Shown: positions 42,210 to 53,226, counted from the first letter of the stretch. The stretch: 64,000 nucleotides of DNA from JAXMCI01 sp046349435 (GCA_046349435.1 JAXMCI010000008.1:62001-126000), one strand, 5' to 3'. Program-made: numbers and translations. Notes: generated from the sequence alone by a model not told the origin.

Positions 42210-44500
42210 ATGCGCATCGTCTGCGTCGGCGGCGGGCCGGCTGGGCTCTACTTCGCGATCTCGATGAAGCGGCGCGATCCCGCGCACGAGGTGCTGGTGG
42301 TCGAGCGCAACCGGCCGGACGACACCTTCGGCTGGGGCGTCGTGCTGTCGGACCAGACGCTGGAGAACCTCGCGGCCAACGATCCCGAGAGCGCGGCCGA
42401 GATCCGCGCCTCGTTCGCGTACTGGGACGACATCGAGGTGCATTTCCGCGGCGAGCGCGTGCGCTCCGGCGGGCACGGCTTCTGCGGCATCGGGCGCAGG
42501 CGGCTGCTGCAGATCCTGCAGGGGCGGGCCCGCGCGCTCGGCATCGAGACGCGGTTCGAGACCGAGGTCGACACGCTCGACCGCTACGGCGACGCCGACC
42601 TGATCGTCGCGGCGGACGGCCTCAACAGCAAGGTGCGCGCCCGCTACGCCGACAGCTTCGCGCCCGACATCGACGTTCGCGCCAACAAGTTCATCTGGCT
42701 CGGCACGCACCGGCCGTTCGAGGCTTTCACCTTCATCTTCACCGAGACGTCGGCCGGGTGGATCTGGGCCCACGCCTACCGCTTCGACGGGGATACCGCG
42801 ACCTTCATCGTCGAGTGCCAGGAGGCGACCTGGCGCGGGCTCGGCTTCGACCGGCTCGATGCCGACGGCTCGATCGCGCTCTGCGAGGCGGTCTTCGCGC
42901 CCTGGCTCGACGGGCACCGGCTGATGAGCAACGCGCGGCATCTGCGCGGCTCGGCCTGGCTCAACTTCCCGCGAGTGAGCTGCGCCCGGTGGTCGTTCGG
43001 CAGGATCGTGCTGATGGGCGACGCGGCCCACACCGCGCATTTCTCGATCGGCTCCGGCACCAAGCTGGCGCTGGAGGACGCCATCGAGCTGGCGGCGCTG
43101 CTCGCCGAGAAGCGGCCGCTGCCCGAGACGCTGGCGCTCTACGAGGAGCGGCGCCGGGTCGAGGTGCTGAAGCTGCAGAGCGCGGCGCGCAACTCGACGG
43201 AGTGGTTCGAGGCGATGCCGCGCTATGCCGGGCTGGCGCCGCTGCAGTTCGCCTACTCGCTGCTGACCCGCAGCCAGCGGGTCAGCCACGAGAACCTGCG
43301 GCTGCGCGACCGGCCCTGGCTGGAGGGGGTCGAGGGCTTCCTGGCGGCGCGGGCCGGCGCCAACGAGCCCGGCCCGGTGCCGCCGATGCTGACGCCCTTC
43401 CGGCTGCGCGGGCTGACGCTGCGCAACCGGGTCGTGGTCTCGCCGATGGCGACCTACAAGGCGGTGGACGGCACGCCCGGCGACTTCCACCTCGTGCACT
43501 ACGGCGCGCGCGCCCAGGGCGGCGCCGCGCTGGTGATGACCGAGATGACCCATGTCGCGGCCGAGGCGCGCATCACCCCGGGCTGCACCGGGCTCTACGA
43601 CGAGGCCCACACGGCGGCCTGGACGCGCATCGTCGACTTCGTCCATGGCGAGAGCGCGGCGGCGATCGGGCTGCAGCTCGGCCATGCCGGGCCGAAGGGC
43701 TCCACCCAGCTCGGCTGGCAGGCGATGGACGCGCCGCTGCCGGCGGGCAACTGGCCGCTGATCGGGCCCTCGGCGGTGCCCTGGTCGCCCGACAACCAGG
43801 TGCCGCGGGCGATGACCGAGGCCGACATGGCGGACGTCGTCGCGCAGTTCGAGCGGGCGACGCGGCGCGCCGTCGCCTGCGGCTTCGACCTGGTCGAGCT
43901 GCATTGCGGCCACGGCTACCTGCTGTCGGCCTTCATCACGCCGCTGACCAACCGGCGCACCGACCGCTATGGCGGCAGCCTGGAGAACCGGCTGCGCTTC
44001 CCGCTCGCCGTGTTCGCGGCGATGCGGGCGACCTGGCCGGAGGAGCGCCCGATGTCGGTCCGCATCTCGGCCAGCGATTGGGTCGGAGAGGAGGGCATCG
44101 AGGGCGAGGCCGCGGTGGCGATCGCGCGCGCCTTCGCGAGGCCGGGGCCGACATCATCAACGTCTCGGCCGGCCAGACCTCGCTGCGGGCGCGGCCGGTC
44201 TATGGCCGGATGTTCCAGACGCCGTTCTCCGACCGGATCCGCAACGAGGCCGGCATCGCGACCATGGCGGTGGGCAACATCACCGAGATCGACCACGTCA
44301 ACTCGATCATCGCCGCCGGCCGTGCCGATCTCTGCTGCCTGGCGCGGCCGCATCTCGCCGATCCCTACTGGACGCTGCATGCCGCCGCCCGCCAGGGCTA
44401 TGCGGGCGAGGCGGCGCCCTGGCCGCTGCCCTACCGCGCCGGCGAGCAGCAGCTGCGCCGGCTGACGCAGCGGGCCGGCGACGGCGGCGGGGCGATCTGA
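42210..44500 (+). pseudogene. FAD monooxygenase / old-yellow-enzyme fusion (anthraniloyl- or salicylyl-CoA type), frameshifted
   Basis: Residues 1-~385 are a group-A flavin monooxygenase: GGGPAGLYFAISMKRRDP (FAD site), DTFGWGVVLSDQT, and VLMGDAAHTAHFSIGSGTKL. The second half from ~390 is an old-yellow-enzyme reductase (NRVVVSPMATYKAVDG, LQLGHAGPKGS, ELHCGHGYLLSAFITPLTNR). This fusion is known in 2-aminobenzoyl-CoA monooxygenase/reductase and salicylyl-CoA 5-hydroxylase. Near 44137 (GCCTTCGCGAGG) one base is missing; the correct continuation (AGADIINVSAGQTS to the stop at 44500) is in another frame. Corrected length is about 763 residues, full size for the family. Regulated by the palindrome just upstream. 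Confidence 0.82.
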
Positions 44501-45262
44501 TGGCGGCGGCGCTCGCCGGGCTGCATGCGGTGGTGACCGGCGGCGGCACCGGCATCGGCGCCGCGATCGCGGCGGCGCTGGCCGCCGAGGGCGCCCGCCT
44601 CACCCTGATGGGGCGGCGGCCGGAGCCGCTGCAGGCGACCGCGGCGGCGCTGCCCGAGGCGGAGGTGCTGCCCTGCGACGTCACCGACGAGGCGGCGGTC
44701 GCGGCGGCTTCGCCGCAGCCGCGGGCGCGGCGGGCCGGTGGCGCTGCTCGTCAACAATGCCGGCGCGGTCGAGCGGCGCCGCTGCGCGCACCAGCTGGCG
44801 CTGTTCCGCCGCATGCTCGACGTCAACCTGACCGGCGCGTTCCTGTGCAGCCGGGCGGCGCTGCCCGGCATGATCGACGGCGGCTTCGGCCGCATCGTCA
44901 ACGTCGCCAGCACGGCGGGGCTGCGCGGCTATCCCTATGTCGCGGCCTATTGCGCGGCCAAGCACGGGCTGGTCGGGCTGACCCGGGCACTGGCGCTGGA
45001 GCTGGCGAAGCGGCCGGTCACCGTCAACGCCGTCTGCCCGGGCTACACCGACACGGCGCTGGTCGAGGGCGCGCTCGACACCATCGTCGCCAAGACCGGC
45101 CGCAGCCGCCACGAGGCGAGCGCCGAGCTGGTGCGCGGCAACCCGCAGGGCCGGCTGGTGCAGCCGGCCGAGGTGGCGGCGGCCGTCGCCTTCCTCTGCC
45201 GGCCGGAGAACGCGGCGATCACCGGCCAGGCGCTGGCGATCGCCGGCGGCGAGGTCACGTGA
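44500..45262 (+). pseudogene. SDR-family oxidoreductase, frameshifted
   Basis: The frame opens MAAALAGLHAVVTGGGTGIG (cofactor motif TGGGTGIG). The last two-thirds in another frame read VALLVNNAG, VNVASTAGLRGYPYVAAYCAAK (catalytic Ser, Tyr, Lys) and NAVCPGYTDT, ending at 45262. The shift lies in 44705-44737. Two single-base losses there, one before TTCGCC and one in GCGGGCC, would restore a normal AAFAAAAGAAGPVALL junction and a 254-residue protein. In the pathway it would oxidise the hydroxyacyl-CoA made by the hydratase. It overlaps the upstream stop (ATGA-like) and the MarR start (GTGA). Confidence 0.78.
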
Positions 45263-45792
45263 GCCCGCGCGCCGCGGCCGAGCCGGCGCCGGCCGGCATG
45301 GTGCCCGACGACATGGTGCCAGGCGACATCGTGACAGGCGGCGCCAAGGCGCGGCTGCGCCTCTGGCTGCGGCTGCTGACCTGCAGCGGGCTGGTCGAGC
45401 GGGCGGTGCGGCGACGGCTGCGCGACGAGTTCGCCGTCACCCTGCCGCGCTTCGACCTGATGGCGGCGCTGGAGCGGGCGCCGGACGGCCTCACCATGGG
45501 CGCGCTCTCGGCGCATCTCAAGGTCTCGAACGGCAACGTCACGGGCGTGGTCGAGCGGCTGGTGCAGGAGGGGCTGGTCGAGCGCGCGGCGCTGCCGACC
45601 GACCGGCGCACCTTCCAGGTCGCCCTGACCCCCGCCGGGCGGCACGCCTTCGCGGTGATGGCGCGCCGCCATGCCGAATGGATCGACGCCCTCTTGGGCG
45701 ATCTCGGCGAGGCGGAGATCGAGCAGCTCATGGCGCTGCTCGGCCGGCTGCGCCAGGCGGTCGAGCACGAGCTCGCGGAGGAGGAAGCATGA
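45259..45792 (+). CDS. MarR-family regulator of the aromatic-CoA operon
   Basis: This 177-residue regulator has an N-terminal flexible stretch of about 30 residues that looks dispensable. The winged helix is LTMGALSAHLKVSNGNVTGV (recognition helix) with VERAALPTDRRTFQVALTP as the wing. MarR proteins at such operons usually bind the aromatic acyl-CoA and then release DNA. I take the GTG at 45259 (overlap with the SDR stop); a later ATG at 45298 is also possible. It is embedded between catabolic genes, so it is probably autoregulated through the palindrome at 42172-42198. Confidence 0.88.
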   Translation: MSPRAAAEPAPAGMVPDDMVPGDIVTGGAKARLRLWLRLLTCSGLVERAVRRRLRDEFAVTLPRFDLMAALERAPDGLTMGALSAHLKVSNGNVTGVVERLVQEGLVERAALPTDRRTFQVALTPAGRHAFAVMARRHAEWIDALLGDLGEAEIEQLMALLGRLRQAVEHELAEEEA

Positions 45793-46598
45793 GCATGGCA
45801 GGCTACGTCCCGGCGCATTTCCGCTGGGCGCTGGAGGGCGCGGTCGGCATCGTCACGCTCGACCGGCCGGAGCGGAAGAACCCGCTGACCTTCGAGTCCT
45901 ACGCCGAGCTGCGCGACCTGTTCCGCCGGCTGGTCGAGGAGCCCGAGGTGCGCGCCGTGGTGATCGAAGGCGCCGGCGGCAATTTCTGCTCGGGCGGCGA
46001 CGTGTTCGAGATCATCCAGCCGCTGCTCGAGCGCGACATGAAGGGGCTGCTCTCCTTCACCCGGATGACCGGCGACGTGGTCAAGGCGATGCGCGCCTGC
46101 CCGCAGCCGGTGATCGCCGCGGTCGACGGGGTCTGCGTCGGCGCCGGCGCCATCCTGGCGATGGCGTCCGACCTCAGGCTGGCGACGCCGGCGGCCTCGA
46201 CGGCCTTCCTCTTCGCCCGGGTCGGGCTCGCCGGCTGCGACATGGGGGCCTGCGCCATCCTGCCCCGGCTGATCGGCCAGGGCCGCGCCGCGGAGCTGCT
46301 GTTCACCGGCCGGGCGATGAGCGCCGAGGAAGGCGAGCGCTGGGGCTTCTACAACCGCCTCGTCGCCCCCGAGGCGCTGCGCGCCGAGGCGGTGACGCTG
46401 GCCGGACGGCTGGCCGCCGGGCCGACCTTCGCGCACATGATCACCAAGACGATGCTGAACCAGGAATGGGCGATGAGCCTGGAGACGGCGATCGAGTCCG
46501 AAGCCCAGGCCCAGGCGATCTGCATGCAGACCGCCGATTTCGGCCGTGCCTTCCGCGCCTTCGCGGCCAAGGAGCGGCCGCGGTTCGAGGGGGATTGA
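45789..46598 (+). CDS. enoyl-CoA hydratase/isomerase family protein
   Basis: This 269-residue crotonase-fold enzyme has the oxyanion-hole blocks VVIEGAGGNFCSGGDVFEI (about 57-75) and AAVDGVCVGAGAILAMASDL (about 113-132). The usual catalytic Glu region (FLFARVGLAGCDMGACAILP) has Cys/Asp where classic hydratases have Glu, as in several aromatic-pathway homologues, so the reaction may be hydration or ring-derived isomerisation/ring opening. It is translationally coupled to the MarR gene (ATGA). A place in the lower beta-oxidation part of the anthraniloyl/salicylyl-CoA route is inferred from context. Confidence 0.88.
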   Translation: MSMAGYVPAHFRWALEGAVGIVTLDRPERKNPLTFESYAELRDLFRRLVEEPEVRAVVIEGAGGNFCSGGDVFEIIQPLLERDMKGLLSFTRMTGDVVKAMRACPQPVIAAVDGVCVGAGAILAMASDLRLATPAASTAFLFARVGLAGCDMGACAILPRLIGQGRAAELLFTGRAMSAEEGERWGFYNRLVAPEALRAEAVTLAGRLAAGPTFAHMITKTMLNQEWAMSLETAIESEAQAQAICMQTADFGRAFRAFAAKERPRFEGD

Positions 46599-46714
46599 GG
46601 GGTGGGCGACGCTTCCCTCGCGGGCTCTCCTCTGTCATGGCCGGGCTTGACAAGAAGGCATGGGGGTCGGAGAGGCGCGCCCGGATCAATGAATCCGTGG
46701 GCGAGGGCATAGAG

Positions 46715-47916
<1,202 letters not shown>

Positions 47917-47932
47917 CCTGAGGAGACGAGAG

Positions 47933-49597
47933 ATGGCTGCGGCCAGCGCCCATGTCGACAGCTTCGCGCGGGACAACCTGCCGCCGCGCGACCAGTGGCC
48001 GGTGCTCGACCTCGGGCCGCTCGCCTATCCCGAGCGGCTCAACTGCGCCGCGGCCCTGCTCGACGCGCGGGTGGCGGCCGGCGACGGCGACCGTCCGGCC
48101 TTCTTCACCCCCAACGAGGTGGTGAGCTACCGCGAGCTTCTCGAGCGGGCGAACCGCATGGCCCGCGTGCTGACCGAGGATTACGGGCTGGTGCCGGGCA
48201 ACCGCGTGCTGCTGCGCGGCGCCAACAACCCGACCTTCGTGGCGGCCTGGCTGGCCGTGGCCAAGGCCGGCGGCATCGTCGTCGCCACCATGCCGCTGCT
48301 GCGCGCCCGCGAGCTCGCCGTCATCCTCGACAAGGCGCAGATCGGGCTGGCGCTGTGCGACGAGCGGCTGGCCGAGGAGATGACCGCGGCGGCGGCGCAG
48401 GCGCCGGTCTGCCGGCGGATCGCCTGGTTCGACGGCTCCGGCCGGCCCGGCGGCGGCGCCGAGCTGGAGCGGGCGATGGCCGGCAAGCCGGCCGACTTCG
48501 CCAATTGCGCCACGGCGGCCGACGACATCGTGCTGATCGCCTTCACCTCCGGCACGACCGGCAAGCCGAAGGGCACCATGCACTTCCACCGCGACGTGCT
48601 GGCGATCTGCGACTGCTTCCCCGCCCACGTGCTGAAGCCGCGGCGCGACGACGTCTTCATCGGCAGCCCGCCGATCGCCTTCACCTTCGGGCTGGGCGGT
48701 CTGGTCACCTTCCCGATGCGGGTCGGCGCCGCCTCGGTACTGCTCGAGACGCCGGGCCCGGACAACCTGCTGGCGGCGATCGGCCAGTTCCATGCCACGA
48801 TCTGCTTCACCGCGCCCACCGCCTATCGCCGGCTGGCGGAGAAGGCGGCGGGCGCCGACCTCGCCAGCCTGCGGCGCTGCGTGTCGGCCGGCGAGACCCT
48901 GCCGCTGCCGATCTTCGAGGCCTGGAAGGACGCCACCGGGATCGGCATCATCGACGGCATCGGCGCGACCGAGATGCTGCACATCTTCATTTCCGCGGCG
49001 GACGGCGATATAAGGCCGGGCGCCACCGGCAAGCCGGTGCCGGGCTACCGGGCGATGGTCGTCGACGAGGCGATGCGGCCGGTGCCGCCCGGCACGGTCG
49101 GCCGGCTCGCGGTGCAGGGCCCGACCGGCTGCCGCTATCTCGCGGATCCCCGCCAGCGGGACTACGTCGTCGATGGCTGGAACCTCACCGGCGACGCCTA
49201 CCGGATGGACGAGGACGGCTATTTCTGGTTCGAGGCGCGGGCCGACGACATGATCATCTCCGGCGGCTACAACATTTCCGGCCCCGAGGTCGAGGAGGCG
49301 CTGCTCGAGCACGAGGCGGTCGCCGAGTGCGCCGTGGTGGCCTCGCCCGACGAGGGCCGCGGCATGGTGGTCAAGGCCTTCGTCGTGCTGCGCCCCGGCC
49401 AGCCGGAGCGGCCGGAGCTGGTGCGCGAGCTGCAGGATTTCGTCAAGCGCCGCATCGCCCCCTACAAGTATCCGCGGGCGGTCGAGCTCGTGGCGTCGCT
49501 GCCGCGCACCGAGACCGGCAAGGTGCAGCGCTTCGTGCTGCGCCAGCGCGAGCTCGAGCTGGCCCGCCGGAAGAGCGCCGAGCAGAGGAGCGCCTGA
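47933..49597 (+). CDS. aromatic acid-CoA ligase (2-aminobenzoate/benzoate-CoA ligase type)
   Basis: This 554-residue ANL-family ligase activates an aryl acid with ATP and CoA. Motifs: P-loop IAFTSGTTGKPKGTMHFH (about 203-220), GATEMLHIF (about 345-353), the hinge WNLTGDAYRMDEDGYFWFEA (about 417-436), and the catalytic Lys block LPRTETGKVQRF near the C-terminus. The opening (DNLPPRDQWPVL) and TAPTAYRRLAEKA are typical of 2-aminobenzoate-CoA ligases and close benzoate-CoA ligases. It is 16 bp after the acyl-CoA dehydrogenase. It is the likely entry step of the operon; whether the substrate is anthranilate or salicylate cannot be told. Confidence 0.88.
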   Translation: MAAASAHVDSFARDNLPPRDQWPVLDLGPLAYPERLNCAAALLDARVAAGDGDRPAFFTPNEVVSYRELLERANRMARVLTEDYGLVPGNRVLLRGANNPTFVAAWLAVAKAGGIVVATMPLLRARELAVILDKAQIGLALCDERLAEEMTAAAAQAPVCRRIAWFDGSGRPGGGAELERAMAGKPADFANCATAADDIVLIAFTSGTTGKPKGTMHFHRDVLAICDCFPAHVLKPRRDDVFIGSPPIAFTFGLGGLVTFPMRVGAASVLLETPGPDNLLAAIGQFHATICFTAPTAYRRLAEKAAGADLASLRRCVSAGETLPLPIFEAWKDATGIGIIDGIGATEMLHIFISAADGDIRPGATGKPVPGYRAMVVDEAMRPVPPGTVGRLAVQGPTGCRYLADPRQRDYVVDGWNLTGDAYRMDEDGYFWFEARADDMIISGGYNISGPEVEEALLEHEAVAECAVVASPDEGRGMVVKAFVVLRPGQPERPELVRELQDFVKRRIAPYKYPRAVELVASLPRTETGKVQRFVLRQRELELARRKSAEQRSA

Positions 49598-49602
49598 GCA
49601 TC

Positions 49603-50025
49603 ATGGCCTTCGCCCGCGACATCACGGTGCGCATGCAGCATGTCGACGCCGCCGGCATCGTCTTCTACCCCCGCTATTTCGAGATGGTGGTCGAGGTCAT
49701 CGAGCACTGGTTCGCCGACGCGCTGGGCTTCGACTTCCACACGCTGCACACGCTGCGCGGCGTGGCGGTGCCGACCGTACATATCGACGTCGAGTTCCGC
49801 CGCCCGAGCCGGCTGGGCGACCGCCTCGCCTTCACCCTCGAGCTGCTCAAGGTGAAGCGCACCAGCCTGCTGCTCGCCATCGCGGCGCGCTGCGACGGCG
49901 AGGAGCGGATCCGCGTCCGCCAGGTGCTGACCTGCACCAGCATGGGCGCCGAGATGCGCGCCGTCGCCATCCCCGACGAGCTGCGCGCCGCGATGCTGCC
50001 GCATCTCGTCACGGAGGCGGCATGA
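49603..50025 (+). CDS. acyl-CoA thioesterase (4-hydroxybenzoyl-CoA thioesterase family)
   Basis: This 140-residue single hot-dog domain has the family active-site line MQHVDAAGIVFYPRYFEMVV (about 10-29, Asp/Ala/Gly loop) and VPTVHIDVEFRRPSRLGD. It hydrolyses an aryl-CoA and may rescue CoA when the pathway stalls. The ATG at 49603 is the natural start; the next gene overlaps its stop (ATGA at 50022). It belongs to the aromatic-CoA operon. Confidence 0.88.
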   Translation: MAFARDITVRMQHVDAAGIVFYPRYFEMVVEVIEHWFADALGFDFHTLHTLRGVAVPTVHIDVEFRRPSRLGDRLAFTLELLKVKRTSLLLAIAARCDGEERIRVRQVLTCTSMGAEMRAVAIPDELRAAMLPHLVTEAA

Positions 50026-50432
50026 ACCGGATCCTGCAGCCGCCGGGCTGGCCGCGGCCGAAGGGCTACGCCAACGGCGTCGCCGCCGAGGGGCGGCTGG
50101 TGTTCGTCGCCGGGCAGATCGGCTGGACGCCCGAGGGCGTCTTCGAGTCGGACGACCTCGTCGGGCAGACCCGGCAGGCGCTGCTCAACACGCTGGCGGT
50201 GCTGGCCGAGGGCGGCGCCGGGCCGCAGCACGTCGTGCGGATGACCTGGTACGTGGTCGACAAGCGCGCCTACCTGGCGCACCAGGCGGCGATCGGGCAG
50301 GTCTACCGGTCGCTGATGGGCGCCAGCTTCCCGGCCATGGCGATGGTCGAGGTCAGCGCGCTGATCGAGAACCGCGCGCTGGTCGAGATCGAGACGACGG
50401 CGGTGGTGCCGCGCGAGGGAGGACAGCAATGA
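50022..50432 (+). CDS. RidA-family enamine/imine deaminase
   Basis: This 136-residue trimeric YjgF/YER057c-type protein has blocks VFVAGQIGWTPEGVF, QTRQALLNTLAVLAEGGAGP, and FPAMAMVEVSALIENRALVE (conserved Arg here replaced by other residues in part; the Glu line is present). RidA proteins hydrolyse reactive enamines/imines. Its presence fits a pathway handling an amino-substituted ring, since dearomatisation of anthraniloyl-CoA gives an enamine-type product. It overlaps genes on both sides. Confidence 0.87.
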   Translation: MNRILQPPGWPRPKGYANGVAAEGRLVFVAGQIGWTPEGVFESDDLVGQTRQALLNTLAVLAEGGAGPQHVVRMTWYVVDKRAYLAHQAAIGQVYRSLMGASFPAMAMVEVSALIENRALVEIETTAVVPREGGQQ

Positions 50433-51313
50433 CCGCGCTCTATCGGGGCTACGACGCCGAGGGGCTCGCCTGGCAATACAGCCCGCGGCTCTCGGTGAAG
50501 GAGGGGCCGGCCCTGATGGAGGGCTGGACCCGCGACGCGGCGGCGTTCCGGCACCAGGCCGGCGGCACGCTCGACATCGCCTACGGGCCGCGGCCGGAGG
50601 AGAAGCTCGACCTGTTCCGCCCGGCCGGCGGGAGCGGTGCACGGCCGCCGCTCCACCTCTTCATCCATGGCGGCTACTGGCAGCGCTTCTACAAGGAGGA
50701 TTTCAGCCACGTCGCCGGCGGGCTGCTGGCGCACGGCGTGGCGGTCGCGGTGGCGAGCTACACGCTCTGCCCCGAGGTGACGATCGGCGAGATCGTCGAC
50801 CAGATGCGCCGCTGCGCCGCTTTCCTGTGGCGCGAGGCCGGCCGGCTGGAGGTCGCCGTCGACCGCTTCCAGGTCTCCGGCCATTCCGCCGGCGGCCATC
50901 TCACCGCCGCGCTGGTCGCGACCGACTGGCCGGCGCTGGGCGCCGGGCTGCCCGCCGACCTGGTGAAGAGCGCGATCCCGATCAGCGGCGTCTTCGAGGT
51001 CGAGCCGCTGCGCCATACCGATATCGGCAAGCCGCTGCATCTCGACGACGCCGACGCGGCGCGGCAGGTCAGCCCGCTGTTGTGGGAGCCGCGCAGCCGC
51101 GGGCCCCTGCTGCTCGCCGTCGGCGGCGACGAGAGCGCCGAGTTCCACCGCCAGTCGGCGGCGCTGGCCGAGCGCTGGGGCGCCGCAGGGGTGCCGGCCG
51201 AGACGCTGTCGCTGCCCGGCCGCAACCACTACACCGTGCTCGAGGAGCTCGCAGCGCCCGACGGCGCGCTGACCCGCCGGGCGCTGTCGCTGCTCGGCCA
51301 TCCCGCGCGGTAG
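50429..51313 (+). CDS. alpha/beta hydrolase, kynurenine formamidase-like
   Basis: This 294-residue hydrolase has the HGGYWQRFYKEDFSHVAGGL oxyanion block (about 75-94), the nucleophile elbow GHSAGGHLTAAL (about 152-163) and a late catalytic LPGRNHYTVLEEL His. These are the marks of bacterial/animal-type arylformamidases, which release anthranilate precursors from N-formylkynurenine; related carbamate/ester hydrolases exist. It overlaps RidA by four bases and closes the operon. If it is a formamidase, the whole operon could take tryptophan-derived anthranilate. Confidence 0.83.
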   Translation: MTALYRGYDAEGLAWQYSPRLSVKEGPALMEGWTRDAAAFRHQAGGTLDIAYGPRPEEKLDLFRPAGGSGARPPLHLFIHGGYWQRFYKEDFSHVAGGLLAHGVAVAVASYTLCPEVTIGEIVDQMRRCAAFLWREAGRLEVAVDRFQVSGHSAGGHLTAALVATDWPALGAGLPADLVKSAIPISGVFEVEPLRHTDIGKPLHLDDADAARQVSPLLWEPRSRGPLLLAVGGDESAEFHRQSAALAERWGAAGVPAETLSLPGRNHYTVLEELAAPDGALTRRALSLLGHPAR

Positions 51314-51409
51314 GGCAGATCGAGCCTTCCTCGTGCCCGGACAGGCTGGTATCAACGTCGGGACACCAGCAGCGCGCCGCGTGAGCCGGCACGGACGTGC
51401 CGGCCTCGC

Positions 51410-51482
51410 CCTTCGACCGGCTCGGGACGAGGTTCGGAGAGCGGGCGCGATCTTCAAGGCCTCATCCAGAGCCTGCCGAAGG
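51410..51482. repeat. diverged copy of the CCTTCGACAAGCTC hairpin repeat
   Basis: CCTTCGACCGGCTCGGGACG (from 51410) and CCTCATCCAGAGCCTGCCGA (to 51482) form imperfect arms like those at 21099-21171, and the flanks share CGTGCCG and GCGGGCGCGATCT. The gap 51314-51553 holds no gene. Confidence 0.65.
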
Positions 51483-51553
51483 ATGCGGCCCGGCAACCGC
51501 GGCGCGACCGGCCCCAGGACGAGGCCTGGCGCCGGCACTCCGAGGAGACGACC

Positions 51554-52783
51554 ATGGGGAGCATGATCACCGTCACCGCCGCCGACGGCGGCCGGTTCCA
51601 GGCCTATTGCGCGCAGCCGGCGCGGGGCAGCGGCCCCGGCATCCTGCTGCTGCAGGAGATCTTCGGGGTCAACCACCACATCAAGGCGGTGGCCGACTAC
51701 TACGCCGAGGAAGGCTATGTCGTGCTGGCGCCCGACCTCTTCTGGCGGATCGAGCCGGGAGTCGATCTCGGCTATGCCGGGCCCGACATGGAGAAGGCGC
51801 TGGCGCTGCTGCAGCGGTTCGACGTCGGCCGGGCGGTCGAGGACATCACGGCGACGGTCGCGGCGCTGCGCGCCCTGCCCGCCTGCACCGGCAAGGTCGG
51901 CGCGCTGGGCTTCTGCCTGGGCGGCCGGCTCGCCTATCTCGCCGCCGCCCATGCCGGCGTCGATTGCGCGGTGAGCTACTATGGCGGCGGCATCGACACG
52001 CTGCTCGACCGCAAGATCGCGGTCCCCATGGCGATGCATTTCGCCGGCGCCGACAGCCACATCCCGATGAGCGCGGTCGACAAGGTGCGGGCCGCCTTCG
52101 CCGGCCGGCCGGAGATCGAGCTCTACGTCTATCCGGGCGCCCAGCACGGCTTCAACTGCTCGGAGCGGGCGAGCTTCGACAAGCCCTCGGCGCAGATGGC
52201 CCATTCGCGCACGATCGCGCTGTTCCACAAGGTGATGGGCCCGATCTACGACCTCAGCACGCTGTGGGACAAGCACTGCGAGTACGAGTTCGCCACCCGC
52301 AGCGTGCCGGACACCATGGCGACCATGGTGGCCGAGCCCTATGTCAACCACATCCCGACGATGACCGGCGGCGTCGGCTATCGCGACCTCAGCCGCTTCT
52401 ACCAGAACCACTTCATCCCGAAGACGCCGAAGGACACCAGGCTGGTGCCGATCTCGCGGACCATCGGCGCCGACCGGGTGGTCGACGAGCTGCTGTTCTG
52501 CTTCACCCACGACATCGAGATCGACTGGATGCTGCCGGGCGTGCCGCCCACCGGCCGCTATGTCGAGATCCCGCTGGTCGCCATCATCTGCTTCCGCGGC
52601 GACAAGCTCTACAACGAGCACATCTACTGGGACCAGGCCTCGGTGCTGGTGCAGATCGGCCTGCTCGACCCCGGGACGCTGCCGGTGGCGGGCATCGAGA
52701 CGGCGAAGAAGGTGATCGACGAGAGCCTGCCCTCCAACACCCTGATGAAGCGCTGGGCGGAGAGCGCGCCGGCCGCCCGATAG
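51554..52783 (+). CDS. dienelactone hydrolase fused to an NTF2/SnoaL-like domain
   Basis: A 409-residue protein. Residues ~1-235 are a dienelactone hydrolase: LLQEIFGVNHHIKAVADYYA, nucleophile Cys in GALGFCLGGRLAYLA, and YPGAQHGFNCSERASFD with the catalytic His. From ~235 to the end is an NTF2-like alpha+beta cone (GGVGYRDLSRFYQNHFIPKT, EIDWMLPGVPPTGRYVEIP), as in SnoaL-type or ketosteroid-isomerase-type proteins. Such fusions are seen in proteobacteria; the substrate of either half is unknown. It stands alone after the aromatic operon and may cleave a lactone or ester product. Confidence 0.85.
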   Translation: MGSMITVTAADGGRFQAYCAQPARGSGPGILLLQEIFGVNHHIKAVADYYAEEGYVVLAPDLFWRIEPGVDLGYAGPDMEKALALLQRFDVGRAVEDITATVAALRALPACTGKVGALGFCLGGRLAYLAAAHAGVDCAVSYYGGGIDTLLDRKIAVPMAMHFAGADSHIPMSAVDKVRAAFAGRPEIELYVYPGAQHGFNCSERASFDKPSAQMAHSRTIALFHKVMGPIYDLSTLWDKHCEYEFATRSVPDTMATMVAEPYVNHIPTMTGGVGYRDLSRFYQNHFIPKTPKDTRLVPISRTIGADRVVDELLFCFTHDIEIDWMLPGVPPTGRYVEIPLVAIICFRGDKLYNEHIYWDQASVLVQIGLLDPGTLPVAGIETAKKVIDESLPSNTLMKRWAESAPAAR

Positions 52784-52858
52784 CCTCTCCCGGAAACCCT
52801 GGCCGGACGCCGCCACCGGCCAGGGCTCCTACCGCTCCGCTTTAAGTGCAGGTTGCGT

Positions 52859-52883
52859 GGACCTTTTTGGCTCCCCCCCGGTT
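52859..52883 (+). promoter_or_regulatory. weak EcfG-like promoter before the KGG gene
   Basis: GGACC, 16 nt, GGTT: one mismatch in each half from GGAAC-N16-CGTT, at about the right distance from the ATG at 52919. Plausible because KGG proteins are common stress-regulon members, but weak on sequence alone. Confidence 0.25.
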
Positions 52884-52918
52884 TTCGAGCCAGGTAACCT
52901 TTGCACGGAGCGTATGAC

Positions 52919-53224
52919 ATGGCTGATACGGCAGAGCGGCAGAACCGGCCCGCCGGGACGTCGCAGCGCGGTTTCGCCGCGATGGACCCGCAGAAGCAGC
53001 GCGAGATCGCCCGCAAGGGCGGCGAGAGCGTGCCGCCGGAAAAGCGCAGCTTCTCGCAGGATCGACGGCTGGCTGCGGCGGCAGGCCGCACCGGCGGCCG
53101 CAACCGCCACGCCGGCAACGGCCGGACCCGCCAGGCCGCGGAGCAGCCCGGCGAGGAGACGGCCGGCACCGACCACATCCCGGGCGGCAGCGGCGAGCAC
53201 CAGCATCACGACAGCCGGGCCTGA
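52919..53224 (+). CDS. KGG-motif stress protein (Con-10/GsiB type)
   Basis: This 101-residue, very hydrophilic protein is predicted to be disordered. The KGG motif GFAAMDPQKQREIARKGGES (about 22-41) is the hallmark of general-stress proteins like GsiB and fungal Con-10; a partial second unit (RSFSQDRRLAAAAGRTGG) follows. The tail is rich in Gly, His and Glu. These proteins accumulate on desiccation or starvation and have no known catalysis. It lies next to nepR and phyR, which fits membership in the stress regulon. Confidence 0.85.
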   Translation: MADTAERQNRPAGTSQRGFAAMDPQKQREIARKGGESVPPEKRSFSQDRRLAAAAGRTGGRNRHAGNGRTRQAAEQPGEETAGTDHIPGGSGEHQHHDSRA

Positions 53225-53226
53225 CG

